Source: Bradyrhizobium sp. STM 3843
GTDB lineage: Bacteria; Pseudomonadota; Alphaproteobacteria; Rhizobiales; Xanthobacteraceae
Assembly: GCF_000239815.1 (NCBI RefSeq)
Contig: NZ_CAFK01000257.1
Span: 34,645-98,644, forward strand
DNA length: 64,000 bases
Direction of reading: 5' to 3'
Below are positions 8,879 through 17,813 of the stretch, in pieces (the stretch's first letter is position 1; each line of letters opens with the position of its first letter). Both the position numbers and the translations under genes were made by a program. The notes below the pieces were generated by a model. That model ran no database searches and was not told the origin of the DNA. It saw only the letters and a list, made by a program, of their open reading frames with translations.

Positions 8879-8897
8879 TGCCGGCGTCATGCCGGCA
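8879..8897. terminator. Small hairpin downstream of the AraC gene
   Basis: TGCCGGC and GCCGGCA form a 7-bp GC-rich stem around a 5-base loop. It lies about 150 bases past the stop of the minus-strand AraC gene and has no T-run, so a termination role is only possible. Confidence 0.3.
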
Positions 8898-9049
8898 CCT
8901 CCGAGCGCGCCAAACCAACTTTGAAGCTTTGAAATCTCACTAAATTCCGAGTTGTTGGCCGCGGAATCCAACTGCTCCGTTCGGGCGCCCGGTGAGGCCA
9001 TTTCCGAATCAAGGTAATGCAGTGATCAGCCCGAGTGCAGCGTCGCCGA

Positions 9050-10168
9050 TTACCATTCCGTTCCTTGCCGACCATCCTTTTTGAAACGCGCCGGCGGTCT
9101 GTTCGCTTTGCGACGACGGCACTCGGATGATCGGAATTGCCTTGGGGTCGTTCCAGTCCACCGCCTGAATGCATTTGTCAAAGAACTAGTTTCCCGATAG
9201 CCCAGCAGCCACGCTATTTCGGAAACCGGCAACTCGTGGTCGCTCAAATATCGTTTGGCGAGAGCGGCCCTCAGTTTTTCTAGCATATCCGCGTAGGTAA
9301 CGTCCTCGTCACGAAGTTTCCGCGATAGCGTTCGAGAACTCATACCAAGCTGGCGCGCGACTTCCGACGCATTGGCTCTGCCGTGAGGAAGGAGCTGCAC
9401 TATTATTCGCTCCACGTTTGAACGAATGCTCGCGCGCTCTTTTGGCCGGGAAGCAAGGGCTTCGTCCGCGTATCGTCGCAGCAACTTGTTTAGATAATTG
9501 TCGCGTCCCACAATCGGAAGCGATGCCGCGGATAGCGGAAAGGTGATCTCGTCAGCATCAGCGCCAAATTCAACATCAGCCCCAAAAAAGATTTTGAATT
9601 CCACCGGCGGCTCATCGCGAAAATGCCTGACTCTCAATTTGTGTGGGGTCAGCGTGTTGTCTGTCATCTGTCGGCAGATTCGCACCAGCGTAACCAGCCA
9701 GAACTCAAAGTGATGCCGGTCCGACGATCGGTCAACACTTATGTAATCGAGACCGATGGTCGCCGTTCGACCCAAGCTGAAACGCAGGCGCACACCTTCA
9801 TTGTTGATTTTGCTGTAGCGCTCGCAGTTGCGGAGAGCATCCGCAAGATCCGCAGAGGACGCCATCACATAGTAAACCAGACCGAGCTCGCGCAGGTCGA
9901 AGTCATGTGCCAGGTGAAATCCGAAGAATTCGTCCTGAAGCTCACGGGCGGCTATTTCCAGAACTTTGATCTCGGTGCGCACCTCAAGCCGAGTACCCGG
10001 GTCATCGGCCTCCTGGACGGTCAGTCCGGCGCCCGACATCACGGGCCTGGGGTCTTTGCCTAACTTGCGCAGCTGGGCCAATGCTAGGCGAGCGATCCCT
10101 CCAGTGGCGCTCGGTATCCTGCCGAAACTTCTGGGTGTGACGGGGTGCATGTCTCCCAACCGGTCCAA
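9050..10168 (-). CDS. AraC-family regulator with arabinose-binding-like N-terminal domain
   Basis: A 372-residue regulator; a second ATG at 10148-10150 would shorten it by 6 residues. Residues of about 40-230 resemble the PF12625-type sensing domain of OruR/ArgR-like AraC proteins (for example FFGFHLAHDFDLRELGLVYYVMAS). The C-terminal double helix-turn-helix is at about 265-350: SEVARQLGMSSRTLSRKLRDEDVTYAD and SEIAWLLGYRETSSLTNAFRRWTGTTPRQFR. The ligand is unknown. It diverges from the cyclase gene across 344 bases that contain an FNR/FixK-like box. Confidence 0.88.
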   Translation of the reverse strand: MDRLGDMHPVTPRSFGRIPSATGGIARLALAQLRKLGKDPRPVMSGAGLTVQEADDPGTRLEVRTEIKVLEIAARELQDEFFGFHLAHDFDLRELGLVYYVMASSADLADALRNCERYSKINNEGVRLRFSLGRTATIGLDYISVDRSSDRHHFEFWLVTLVRICRQMTDNTLTPHKLRVRHFRDEPPVEFKIFFGADVEFGADADEITFPLSAASLPIVGRDNYLNKLLRRYADEALASRPKERASIRSNVERIIVQLLPHGRANASEVARQLGMSSRTLSRKLRDEDVTYADMLEKLRAALAKRYLSDHELPVSEIAWLLGYRETSSLTNAFRRWTGTTPRQFRSSECRRRKANRPPARFKKDGRQGTEW

Positions 10169-10512
10169 TCAGGGCTACGACGCCAAAAGCCAAAATCATT
10201 GGCTCGCAATCACAAGATTTTCTCTTTAGCGCGTCCTAAAAATCACCCTGATTTTTTCCGGGCCGGTTTGCGCCCTATTGATTTGGGTCAAGAAAGCCCG
10301 AAAACGCTGATAGGCCAATTGCCAATCCACGCTCCTGAAGATGCTGGCTATTGTCTGCGGCAGCAGGACGGCGAACATGATTGTTAATCAAGAGATGGCG
10401 GCTGCGGCGCGCCAAGTCGACCGCTCAGGATTCGGGAATCTGCCTGCAAATCCCGAACTTGAATGTACGGGCGCTTGCATCCACGACCTCGCGCGACGGG
10501 AGGCGTAACGCA
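10169..10512. other. Divergent promoter region
   Basis: About 340 bases between araC-like and cyclase genes. An in-frame extension of the cyclase begins at a TTG at 10381 but reads as non-homologous sequence. Apart from the FNR/FixK-like box, I see no other clear site. Confidence 0.5.
10278..10291. promoter_or_regulatory. Putative FNR/FixK box
   Basis: TTGATTTGGGTCAA fits the palindromic FNR/FixK consensus TTGAT-N4-ATCAA with one mismatch and the rhizobial form TTGA-N6-TCAA exactly. It sits in the intergenic region between the divergent AraC and cyclase genes, 222 bases before the chosen cyclase start. Confidence 0.6.
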
Positions 10513-13500
10513 ATGCCGTCGATCAGAGAGTGGCTAGCTTCGCTCGGACAGTCCGAGTATGCGGACCGCTTTGCAGAACACCGTATTGACTTTTCGATCC
10601 TTCAGGACCTCACGGACAAGGATCTCAAGCAGGATCTTGGCATCATACCTCTTGGAGATCGCCGGAAATTGCTCCGAGCGATTGCCGAACTTGCCGGAGC
10701 CGCCCCCATCACACCAAAACATGCGCCTGGGTCAGAACCGGGCCAGCGGGACGAAGCCGAGCGCCGGCAAGTCACGGTGATGTTCGCTGATCTGGTCGGT
10801 TCGACCGCGCTCGCCGCCGGCATGGATCCCGAGGATTTGCGAGAGGTCATTTCGGCTTACCAGAAATGCGTCGCCGACGCCGTGCACCACTTCGGCGGGT
10901 TCGTCGCCCGATGTGTGGGGGATGGTGTCCTCGTGTACTTCGGTTATCCGTACGCCCATGAGGACGACGCCGAGCGTGCTGTGCGGGCTGGGCTTGATCT
11001 GGTTACGGTCGTTGCGGGCCTCAGGACGCCTGCGCGTCAGCAAGTCCGGGTCGGCATTGCGACCGGAGTGGTTGTTGTCGGGCACCTGATCCCATCGGGT
11101 GAGGCGGAGGAGCGGGGCATGGTAGGCGAGACGCCGAATCTTGCGGCGCGCCTGCAAAGCATCGCCGAACCGGACACGGTCGTCATCGCCGAAAGCACGC
11201 GAAGGCTTCTCGGCAGTTTCTTTCAGCTCGATGACCTCGGGATAAGGAGCCTCAAAGGTATCGCCGGGCCGGTGCGGGCGTGGGCGGTGTTGCGGGCGAG
11301 TTCCGTGACAAGCCGCTTCGAGGCCCTGCACGCGACTGGCTTGACCGCCCTCGTCGGACGCGAACAAGAAATTGAATTGCTACGGCGGTGCTTCTTCAAG
11401 GCAACGGACGGCGAAGGCCAAGTCGTACTACTCTCTGGCGAAGCCGGTATCGGGAAATCACGACTCATGAGCGCGTTTGCGGGACTTCTTGCTGGCGAGC
11501 CCCACATACGCCTGCGCTTTTCCTGCTCCCCACAACACGCTGACAGCCCGCTTTACCCGATCATGGACCAGATCGAACGTGCCGCCGGACTGGCGCGCGA
11601 GGACACCCCGAGCACGAAACTCGATAAACTCGATGGATTACTCAAACAGACCTCGACATCGACGCAAGACGCCGCACTCTTTGCCGTAATGCTATCGCTC
11701 CCACACGACCCACGCTTTCCCGTGGTCGAGCTCACTCCGCAGCAGCGCCGGCAAGGAACGCTGCAAGCACTCACCCGGCAAGTGGAGGCTTTGGCCCGCT
11801 CCTGTCCGGTGCTGATGGTTTTCGAGGATGCGCATTGGGCCGACCCCACCAGCCTGGAATTGCTGGGTCGGGTGGTAGACCGGATTGAAGCACTAAACGT
11901 GTTGTTGATCGTAACCTTCCGGCCGGAATTCAAGCCCGGCTGGGTAGGTAAGCCGCACGTGACCTCCCTCAGTCTCAATCGGCTGGCGCGCCCCGAGGTC
12001 GGCGCCATTATCGACCACATCGTCGGAAACAAGGCGCTGCCGGTGGACATACGGCAGGAAATCATCGAGCGCACGGACGGCATCCCCCTGTTCGTGGAAG
12101 AGATGACGAAGGCGGTATTGGAAGCGGAGAGCGAAAGCGAAGCACGGCGGACCGCCGCCCTGGTTCCTTCGCCGGCATTGGCGGTCCCCGCAAGCCTGTA
12201 CGCATCCTTGATGGCACGGCTCGACCGGCTCGGCCCCGCCAAGGAGTTGGCGCAGATCGGGGCGGCGATTGGACGCGAGTTCTCCCATCCCCTGCTGGCG
12301 GCGGTCGCGCACAAGCCGGAGGCGGAACTGCAAGCGGCGCTTGAGCGTCTCATTTCGGCTGGTTTGCTACTCCGGCGCGGTGGCGTGCCGTACCCAACCT
12401 ACTATTTCAAACATGTGCTGGTACGGGACGCGGCTTACAGCACGCTGCTGCGCGAGCCAAGATATGCGCTCCATGCCAGAATCGCCGAGACCCTCGAAAG
12501 TCACTTCACCGATATCTCCGAGAATCGACCCGAGCTGATTGCCCATCATTACCGCGAGGCGGGCGATGTGGCAAAGGCGGTTGCCTATTTGTCCGCCGCC
12601 GGGGACCGCGCGCTGTCGGACTCGGCGTTGAAGGAGGCGTACGAGCACATCACTCAGGCTCTGCAGCTGATTTCCGCATTGCCCGACAATGACATCCGAC
12701 GGCGTGGGGAGTTGAAGCTGCAGACTGCGCTCGCCCGAACGCTGCAAGAACAGAAGGGCTACGCCGACCGACAAGTGGGTGAGGCCTACATCAAGGCGAG
12801 CGAGTTCTCGAAACGCTTGGGCGATGCAGGAATGCATCTCGCGGCGCTCTATGGGCTCTGGGCGTATCATTACCTCAGTGGCCAACCCGCCGCGATGCTG
12901 GAGCAGGCCAATGAATTCCTGGCCTTCGCCGAACGCGAAGGCGAAACGGGCCCGATCATGGTCGGGTACCGACTGGTCGGAACTTCCCGTCTGATCAACG
13001 GATACATCGCGGGCGCGAGCGACGCACTGTATCAGGCGCTCGTGCGCTACGATCCCGACATGCACGACGCCGCCTCGCCGGTCGGGCGAAGCCTACGCGC
13101 GCGCTTCGGCCACGATGTGGGCGTGACGATGTACTCGTATCGATCATGGGCGCTTTGGCTCTCCGGCCAGCCCGCGGACGCGGAGAAGGCTGCGGAAAGT
13201 GAGTTGGAACGAGGTCAGGCGCTGGAGCGCGACGATCAGTCACGTCTCTATGCGCTATGGCATGCCGGGATCACCTACGTGCTGCTGCGCAATGTGGACA
13301 AGGCGGCAGAGATCGGAAGTAAACTGACCGAACTCGCCAATGATCGCCAGCTTCGGTATTGGCAGGCACTCGCCGACTTTTTGTGCGGCTGGTGCGCCAT
13401 GCGCGCAGGCCGAGCGGGAGATGCGGTCGGGCTGCTGCAAGAGGGGCTGCAGCTTTGGGCGCAAACGGGCTCACGGATATTTCGCCCGATTTGCCTGGCG

Positions 13501-13899
13501 TTCCTCGCCGAGGCCTATGCCGCAGACAAGCCGGACCTGGCTCATCGCACGTTCGAGGAGGCGCTTCGGACTGCGAGCGAAACTGGCGAGCGATGGGCTC
13601 AACCGGAAATTCATCGCTTATTCGCCGATCTCCTTATCCGCGGTGGATCGAGCGCCGAGGCGGTCGCCCATTACGAACAGGCGATCGCCGTCGCCCGCGA
13701 GCAGGGATCGCGATCGTTCGAACTGCGCGCGACAACGAGCCTCGCTCGTGTCTTGTCCGATCAGGGTCGGCACGCGGAGGCATATGATCGCCTGCTGAAC
13801 ATCTATCGGTTCTTTGACGCAGGGCGGGATGCGGCGGACTTGGTCGATGCGAAGGCCCTGCTCGATGGGTTGTCGTCCTCGCCGCAGCCCGGGCAATAA
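10513..13899 (+). CDS. SAM domain - class III adenylate/guanylate cyclase - AAA ATPase - TPR protein
   Basis: A large signalling protein of about 1128 residues. I start it at the ATG at 10513 because MPSIREWLASLGQSEY is the exact beginning of a SAM domain (residues 1-60). The cyclase catalytic domain spans about 83-260, with metal Asp residues D93 (FADLVGST) and D137 (VGDGVLVYFG), and N209/R213 (NLAAR) that stabilise the transition state, so it looks competent. An AAA-type ATPase follows, with Walker A GEAGIGKS at 309-316 and Walker B VLMVFEDAHWAD. The C-terminal 450 residues are helical TPR-like repeats. Cytoplasmic; substrate ATP or GTP is not decided by sight. Confidence 0.9.
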   Translation: MPSIREWLASLGQSEYADRFAEHRIDFSILQDLTDKDLKQDLGIIPLGDRRKLLRAIAELAGAAPITPKHAPGSEPGQRDEAERRQVTVMFADLVGSTALAAGMDPEDLREVISAYQKCVADAVHHFGGFVARCVGDGVLVYFGYPYAHEDDAERAVRAGLDLVTVVAGLRTPARQQVRVGIATGVVVVGHLIPSGEAEERGMVGETPNLAARLQSIAEPDTVVIAESTRRLLGSFFQLDDLGIRSLKGIAGPVRAWAVLRASSVTSRFEALHATGLTALVGREQEIELLRRCFFKATDGEGQVVLLSGEAGIGKSRLMSAFAGLLAGEPHIRLRFSCSPQHADSPLYPIMDQIERAAGLAREDTPSTKLDKLDGLLKQTSTSTQDAALFAVMLSLPHDPRFPVVELTPQQRRQGTLQALTRQVEALARSCPVLMVFEDAHWADPTSLELLGRVVDRIEALNVLLIVTFRPEFKPGWVGKPHVTSLSLNRLARPEVGAIIDHIVGNKALPVDIRQEIIERTDGIPLFVEEMTKAVLEAESESEARRTAALVPSPALAVPASLYASLMARLDRLGPAKELAQIGAAIGREFSHPLLAAVAHKPEAELQAALERLISAGLLLRRGGVPYPTYYFKHVLVRDAAYSTLLREPRYALHARIAETLESHFTDISENRPELIAHHYREAGDVAKAVAYLSAAGDRALSDSALKEAYEHITQALQLISALPDNDIRRRGELKLQTALARTLQEQKGYADRQVGEAYIKASEFSKRLGDAGMHLAALYGLWAYHYLSGQPAAMLEQANEFLAFAEREGETGPIMVGYRLVGTSRLINGYIAGASDALYQALVRYDPDMHDAASPVGRSLRARFGHDVGVTMYSYRSWALWLSGQPADAEKAAESELERGQALERDDQSRLYALWHAGITYVLLRNVDKAAEIGSKLTELANDRQLRYWQALADFLCGWCAMRAGRAGDAVGLLQEGLQLWAQTGSRIFRPICLAFLAEAYAADKPDLAHRTFEEALRTASETGERWAQPEIHRLFADLLIRGGSSAEAVAHYEQAIAVAREQGSRSFELRATTSLARVLSDQGRHAEAYDRLLNIYRFFDAGRDAADLVDAKALLDGLSSSPQPGQ

Positions 13900-13911
13900 C
13901 GTGCTAGCTGC

Positions 13912-14007
13912 TGAAAAGCACCCTAGGGGGGAAATGCAATTCGCGGACTTGCCTTGCTCTCCGAGGCATTGAAAGTCCAAACACTTCCCCGCCCTCCGAG
14001 CGCACCA
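13912..14007 (+). repeat. Diverged 96-bp direct repeat, copy B
   Basis: Begins 12 bases after the cyclase stop codon. It matches copy A at 8506-8601 in length, orientation and ordered conserved blocks (TGAAAAGCACC, GAAATGCA, ATTGAAA, CTCCGAGCGCACCA). Confidence 0.7.
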
Positions 14008-14053
14008 TTTCCTCACGTTTACCATTGAAATCCCTCAACTTTTTTTCCGGAAA

Positions 14054-14470
14054 TTACTGATCGGTATTACTGCTCCGTTCCGGTCCGCCGACGAACACCT
14101 GCTCGCCAATGACCCCGGCAGCGCGTGCTGCCCGCAGACTCACGGCGAAGTCAGGATGGATCGGCACCGACGCGACGGTGCGGCCCTGTCTCTTCTCAGC
14201 GGCGATCTGGAAAGCCATCTGCTTGATTATCTTCATCAGGTGCGGCGGTCCGAACCGGGAGGCGCCGCCGACACGCAACATCGTGTGCGCGAGAATATCG
14301 ATCATAAGGCGCGCCTCGGTGCCGAGGGGCCAGCGATCCCGATAGGCCGCCAAGTCCTGATCGGTCCATGGGATCCAGCCGCCGCTCTCCCGGCTTGCTC
14401 GCGCCTTAGCCGATTTCAGGCCGATTGTCGGATCATCATCCTCGTCGAGAATATCGCGTTCTGAATCCAT
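14054..14470 (-). pseudogene. Tyrosine recombinase/integrase fragment
   Basis: A 138-residue frame resembling the middle and part of the catalytic region of phage-type integrases: GGWIPWTDQDLAAYRDRWPLGTEARLMIDILAHTMLRVG contains the TxxR-type Arg region (TMLRVG), followed by DLMKII-like and PIHPDF motifs. The N-terminal core-binding domain is missing, and the C-terminal part with the HxxR and Tyr motifs is missing. The frame starts 4 bases after the SDR stop codon. It is a decayed remnant of an integrated element. Confidence 0.72.
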
Positions 14471-14473
14471 GGC

Positions 14474-15208
14474 TCATCCGGCGAGAAACCCGCCATCCAC
14501 GGCAACGACGGTGCCGGTCGCATATTGCGAGGCCGGCATGCAAAGGAAGGCGACCGCGCCGGCAATATCCTCCGGCTGTCCCCAGCGCTTGAAGGCGGTG
14601 CGGTCGGCGATGCGCTGATAATGCGCCAAGTCGGTGCGGCCGGCGGCGTTGATCGCGGTCTCGATATAGCCGGGCGCAACCGCGTTGACGCGGATGCCTT
14701 CCTCGGCCCATTTCAAGGCTAGCGCCTTGGTCAGCATCACGACGCCGCCCTTGCTGGCGCAATAGGCCGGAATGCGCGGCAGCGCCAAGGTCGCATTCAT
14801 CGAGGCGATGTTGACGATCGAACCTTTGGCCTCCGCGAGCAGTGCGTGGAACGCCATGCAGGTGCGGAATGTCCCGGTGAGATTGACGTCGATCACCTTC
14901 ACGAATGTCTCGATCTCGAATTCCTTGTCGCGCGCGAGAATGCCGGCACAGTTGACCAGCGCATCGACGCGCTTGTGAGTCCCGGCGAAGGACGTCACGG
15001 CCGCATCGTCGGTGACATCGAGCGTCACCAGCGTGAGGCCCGCGCGCGGCTGGAGCAGCGTGCGGGTAAGATCGGCTTCGTTGGCGCCGGTTGCAGTGAC
15101 CGTCGCGCCGAGATCGCAAAACTGGTTGCTGATCGCAGCGCCGATGTCGCCGGCGCCGCCTATCACTACGGCATGAAAGCCGGGCGCGAGAGAAAAATTC
15201 GAACTCAT
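14474..15208 (-). CDS. Short-chain dehydrogenase/reductase (SDR)
   Basis: A 244-residue classical SDR. The Rossmann nucleotide motif is modified to GGAGDIG near residue 18, NCAG is present, the catalytic Ser is in IVNIASMNA, and Tyr/Lys are in YCASK. The C-terminal PEDIAGAVAFLCMPASQYATGTVVAVDGG motif is typical. It probably oxidises a sugar, sugar acid or polyol with NAD(P). The gene follows the LacI regulator by 10 bases and is probably co-transcribed with it. Its place opposite the sugar operon suggests it works in the same pathway. Confidence 0.9.
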   Translation of the reverse strand: MSSNFSLAPGFHAVVIGGAGDIGAAISNQFCDLGATVTATGANEADLTRTLLQPRAGLTLVTLDVTDDAAVTSFAGTHKRVDALVNCAGILARDKEFEIETFVKVIDVNLTGTFRTCMAFHALLAEAKGSIVNIASMNATLALPRIPAYCASKGGVVMLTKALALKWAEEGIRVNAVAPGYIETAINAAGRTDLAHYQRIADRTAFKRWGQPEDIAGAVAFLCMPASQYATGTVVAVDGGFLAG

Positions 15209-15218
15209 GGGGAGGATC

Positions 15219-16259
15219 TCACTTCAGGGATTTCGGAGGCGGGGCCGTCGACTCGCGAACCACCAGCGAGAAGTCGATCTCGCGATGCATGATGGTCTGC
15301 TCGCCGGCCAGGCTGCGCACCAGATATTCGCCGGCGCGCTGCCAGGTTTCTCCGGTCGGCACGTGGATCGTGGTCAGGCTCGGCCGCAAATGCCGGCTCC
15401 AGTCGAGATCGTCGAAGCCGACGACGGAAAGGTCGCGGGGCACGGAGAAGCCGTCGCGCTCCGCCTCGAGCAGCACGCCATAGGCGATGACGTCGTTGCC
15501 GCACACCACGGCCGTCGGGCGGTCCTTGAGGTTGAGGAGATAGCGCGCCGCCTCACGCGCGTCGTCCAGCGTATAGGGCACCTCGACATGCCATTGCGGG
15601 GGAAGCTCGATACCGCTTTCCGCCAAGGCGCGGCGAAATCCCGCGACGCGCGCGCTGGCGCGGTCGTTGTTGCGCTGGAGCGCAGAGACGATCCCGATGC
15701 GGCGATGGCCGAGCTCGATGACGTGCGCGGCCGCGCGATGGGCGGCGGCTTCGTTGTCGGTGCCGACGCAAGGGTAGGGCCGGTCAGGCTGGTAGATGCC
15801 GACATTGATGAACGGCACCGAATTGTCCGCGAGCAGCTTTCGCAGTCCGTCATGGTGGCAATCGCCGCGCAACACGAGGCCGTCGACACCGCGGCTGACC
15901 AGATTGCGCGCCTGCTGCAATTCGACGTCGAGATCATAACCGCTCGTGGTGAGGAACAGCATGTATCCGACCGAGGACAGATACTGCTGCAGCGAGGCGA
16001 TGCCGCGCGCGAACATCGTGTTGTCGATCGTCGGCACGATCGCGCCGAGGGTGCGCGAACGCCTTGAAGACAGGATGCGCGCCGGTGCGTGCGGGATGTA
16101 GCCGAGCGCGTCGATGGCCTGGTCGATGCGCGCACGTAAGGAGGGGCTCACCGCATCGGGATTGTTGAGGGCGCGCGAGACCGACGCGGTCGAAACGCCG
16201 GCCCGGGCCGCCACGGCGCGGATGCCCTGTTTCGCAGATTTGGCGTTGGTCAGTCTCAT
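15219..16259 (-). CDS. LacI-family transcriptional regulator
   Basis: About 346 residues from the ATG at 16257-16259; an upstream in-frame ATG at 16313 would run through the operator, so it is less likely. The N-terminal helix-turn-helix reads AVAARAGVSTASVSRALNN, with the hinge at RILSSRRSRTLGAIVPT, followed by a periplasmic-binding-protein-like sugar-sensing domain (VGFDDLDWSRHLRPSLTTI). It probably represses itself, the SDR gene and the divergent ABC transporter operon, since LacI-type palindromes lie at both promoters. Confidence 0.92.
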   Translation of the reverse strand: MRLTNAKSAKQGIRAVAARAGVSTASVSRALNNPDAVSPSLRARIDQAIDALGYIPHAPARILSSRRSRTLGAIVPTIDNTMFARGIASLQQYLSSVGYMLFLTTSGYDLDVELQQARNLVSRGVDGLVLRGDCHHDGLRKLLADNSVPFINVGIYQPDRPYPCVGTDNEAAAHRAAAHVIELGHRRIGIVSALQRNNDRASARVAGFRRALAESGIELPPQWHVEVPYTLDDAREAARYLLNLKDRPTAVVCGNDVIAYGVLLEAERDGFSVPRDLSVVGFDDLDWSRHLRPSLTTIHVPTGETWQRAGEYLVRSLAGEQTIMHREIDFSLVVRESTAPPPKSLK

Positions 16260-16261
16260 GG

Positions 16262-16275
16262 ATGTAACGTTACAT
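16262..16275. promoter_or_regulatory. LacI-type operator near the regulator gene
   Basis: ATGTAACGTTACAT is a perfect 14-bp palindrome with the central CG typical of LacI-family operators. It lies 2 bases upstream of the regulator start codon, so binding there would block its own transcription. Confidence 0.85.
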
Positions 16276-16345
16276 GGTGCAGTGCGAACCGCAAAGTAGC
16301 GAGAATATCGCAAATCTGGCGCAGATTATGTGCATTGTCCATTGC

Positions 16346-16373
16346 TTGACACCACCATTGTGAGGTCTATTTT
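16346..16373 (+). promoter_or_regulatory. Sigma-70 type promoter of the sugar operon
   Basis: A consensus -35 box TTGACA (16346-16351) and a -10-like TATTTT (16368-16373) are separated by 16 bases. The start site would fall inside the adjacent LacI-type operator, a standard repression layout. Confidence 0.65.
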
Positions 16374-16386
16374 GTAACCGTTTTCA
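16373..16386. promoter_or_regulatory. LacI-type operator at the transporter promoter
   Basis: TGTAACCGTTTTCA fits the general LacI-family form TGNAANCGNTTNCA. It overlaps the end of the proposed -10 box and resembles the perfect palindrome at 16262-16275. Confidence 0.75.
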
Positions 16387-16450
16387 AAGGGTTTTAAACC
16401 TGTTCAAAATGGTCCGTCAGCTTAAGGCGGCCAGCCGGGAGGAGAGTTCG

Positions 16451-17752
16451 ATGAAGGCCAGGATGCTCGCGACGCACGTCGCGTTGCCCGTTTTCGCGAT
16501 TGCCGCGATGACTGCGCCGTCGCGCGCAGCCGATTTCGACTGGATGAAGTTCAAGGGCAAGACCGTCACCTTTCTTGCCAACAACAATCCGGTCTCGCAG
16601 GCGCTGCTGACCTACAAGGCCGATTTCGAGAAGCTGACCGGCATGACCCTGAAGGTCGACGGTTATCAGGAACAGCAGATGCGCCAGCGTCTGGTCACGG
16701 TCATGAATGCGAACAGCGACGAGGTCGACGTGTTCATGACGCTGCCCTCGCGCGAGGGCGAGCAGTTTGCCGCCGCTGGCTGGTACAGCGATCTCACCGC
16801 GATGGCCAAAAACGAGGTGGCCAAGGATTATGACCCGAACGGACTAAGCCAGGCCTTGCTGAAGGCGGCCACCTTCGGCGGCAAGCTGACCAGCATGCCA
16901 ATGAACATCGAAGGTCCAATCTTCTATTACCGCACCGACATCTTCAAGAAATGTGGTCTCGAGGCACCGAAGACCATCAAGGAGGTCGAGGCGGCCGCCG
17001 AGAAGATCAAGACCTGCGACAGCACGCTGACGCCGTTCGTCTCGCGCGGCCTCAAGCCCGCGGTCGCCTACACCTTCAGCAACATGCTGCACAACATCGG
17101 CGGCAGCTATATCGCGAATGGCAAATCGAACCTTTGCTCGACCAAAGGCAAGGAAGCGCTCGACACTTATAGCCGACTACTGCGTGACTTCGGCCCGCCC
17201 GGCGTCGTCAACTACAGTTTTCAGCAGATTTCCGCGCTCTATCGCAGCGGCCGAGCTGCGATGGCGTTCGAATCCTCGAACGAATTGCGCACGGTGATGG
17301 AAGGCGGCGCGCGCTTGAAGGACACTGGTCTGTTGCCGTTCCCCGCGGGCGATGCCGGCCAGGTGCCGACCACGATCGGCTGGGGCATGGCGGTGTCCTC
17401 CCACAGCAAGCAGCCGGATGCGGCCTGGTATTTCGTGCAATGGGCGACAAGCCCGGAGGTGCAGAAGAAAATGGCGCTCCAGGGCATTGCCCCGCCGCGT
17501 CCCTCGGTCGCCAATGACCCCGAATACCGCAAGTGGATCGACGAAGAGCCGGTCCGCAAGGAATGGCAGGCCGCGCTCGACGTGCTCGCCACCAAGGGCT
17601 CATCCGAAGTCGGCTATCCCATCGTCGCCAATCCGCAATCGCGCGAGTTCATCGGCCAGGCGGTGCAGGATTTGATCCTGAAGCAGAAACCGATCGACCA
17701 GGCCTGCGCGGATGCCGACAAGGCGCTCGACGCGCTTATCGCGCTGAACTAG
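16451..17752 (+). CDS. ABC transporter sugar-binding protein (family 1)
   Basis: A 433-residue periplasmic protein. The start at 16451 follows a GGGAGGAGAG ribosome binding site and gives a proper signal peptide ending near PSRAA (residue 27). The mature region resembles extracellular solute-binding family 1 proteins (VTFLANNNPVSQALLTYKADFEKLTGM). It is the first gene of the LacI-controlled operon and precedes two permeases. Substrate is a sugar, sugar acid or polyol, not decided by the sequence. Confidence 0.9.
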   Translation: MKARMLATHVALPVFAIAAMTAPSRAADFDWMKFKGKTVTFLANNNPVSQALLTYKADFEKLTGMTLKVDGYQEQQMRQRLVTVMNANSDEVDVFMTLPSREGEQFAAAGWYSDLTAMAKNEVAKDYDPNGLSQALLKAATFGGKLTSMPMNIEGPIFYYRTDIFKKCGLEAPKTIKEVEAAAEKIKTCDSTLTPFVSRGLKPAVAYTFSNMLHNIGGSYIANGKSNLCSTKGKEALDTYSRLLRDFGPPGVVNYSFQQISALYRSGRAAMAFESSNELRTVMEGGARLKDTGLLPFPAGDAGQVPTTIGWGMAVSSHSKQPDAAWYFVQWATSPEVQKKMALQGIAPPRPSVANDPEYRKWIDEEPVRKEWQAALDVLATKGSSEVGYPIVANPQSREFIGQAVQDLILKQKPIDQACADADKALDALIALN

Positions 17753-17813
17753 CCGCCCGATGACGGCTGGCTTCGCACCGGCCGGAAGCTCATTCGATCG
17801 AGGACACGAATGC

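Larger units (their letters stand above)
8446..9049. other. Non-coding spacer with repeat remnant
   Basis: No convincing gene in about 600 bases. It contains one copy of a diverged 96-bp repeat (8506-8601), a 7-bp stem hairpin (8879-8897), and a shorter echo of the repeat end (CTCCGAGCGCGCCA at 8899-8912). Base composition is lower in GC than in the flanking operons. Confidence 0.5.

Noticed and set aside
10381..10512. A longer cyclase starting with TTG at 10381
   Set aside because: The extra 44 residues look random, and the SAM domain begins exactly at the ATG at 10513.
7737..14470. An intact insertion sequence or genomic island with defined ends
   Set aside because: Fragments and repeats are present, but I found no complete transposase, terminal inverted repeats or target duplications.
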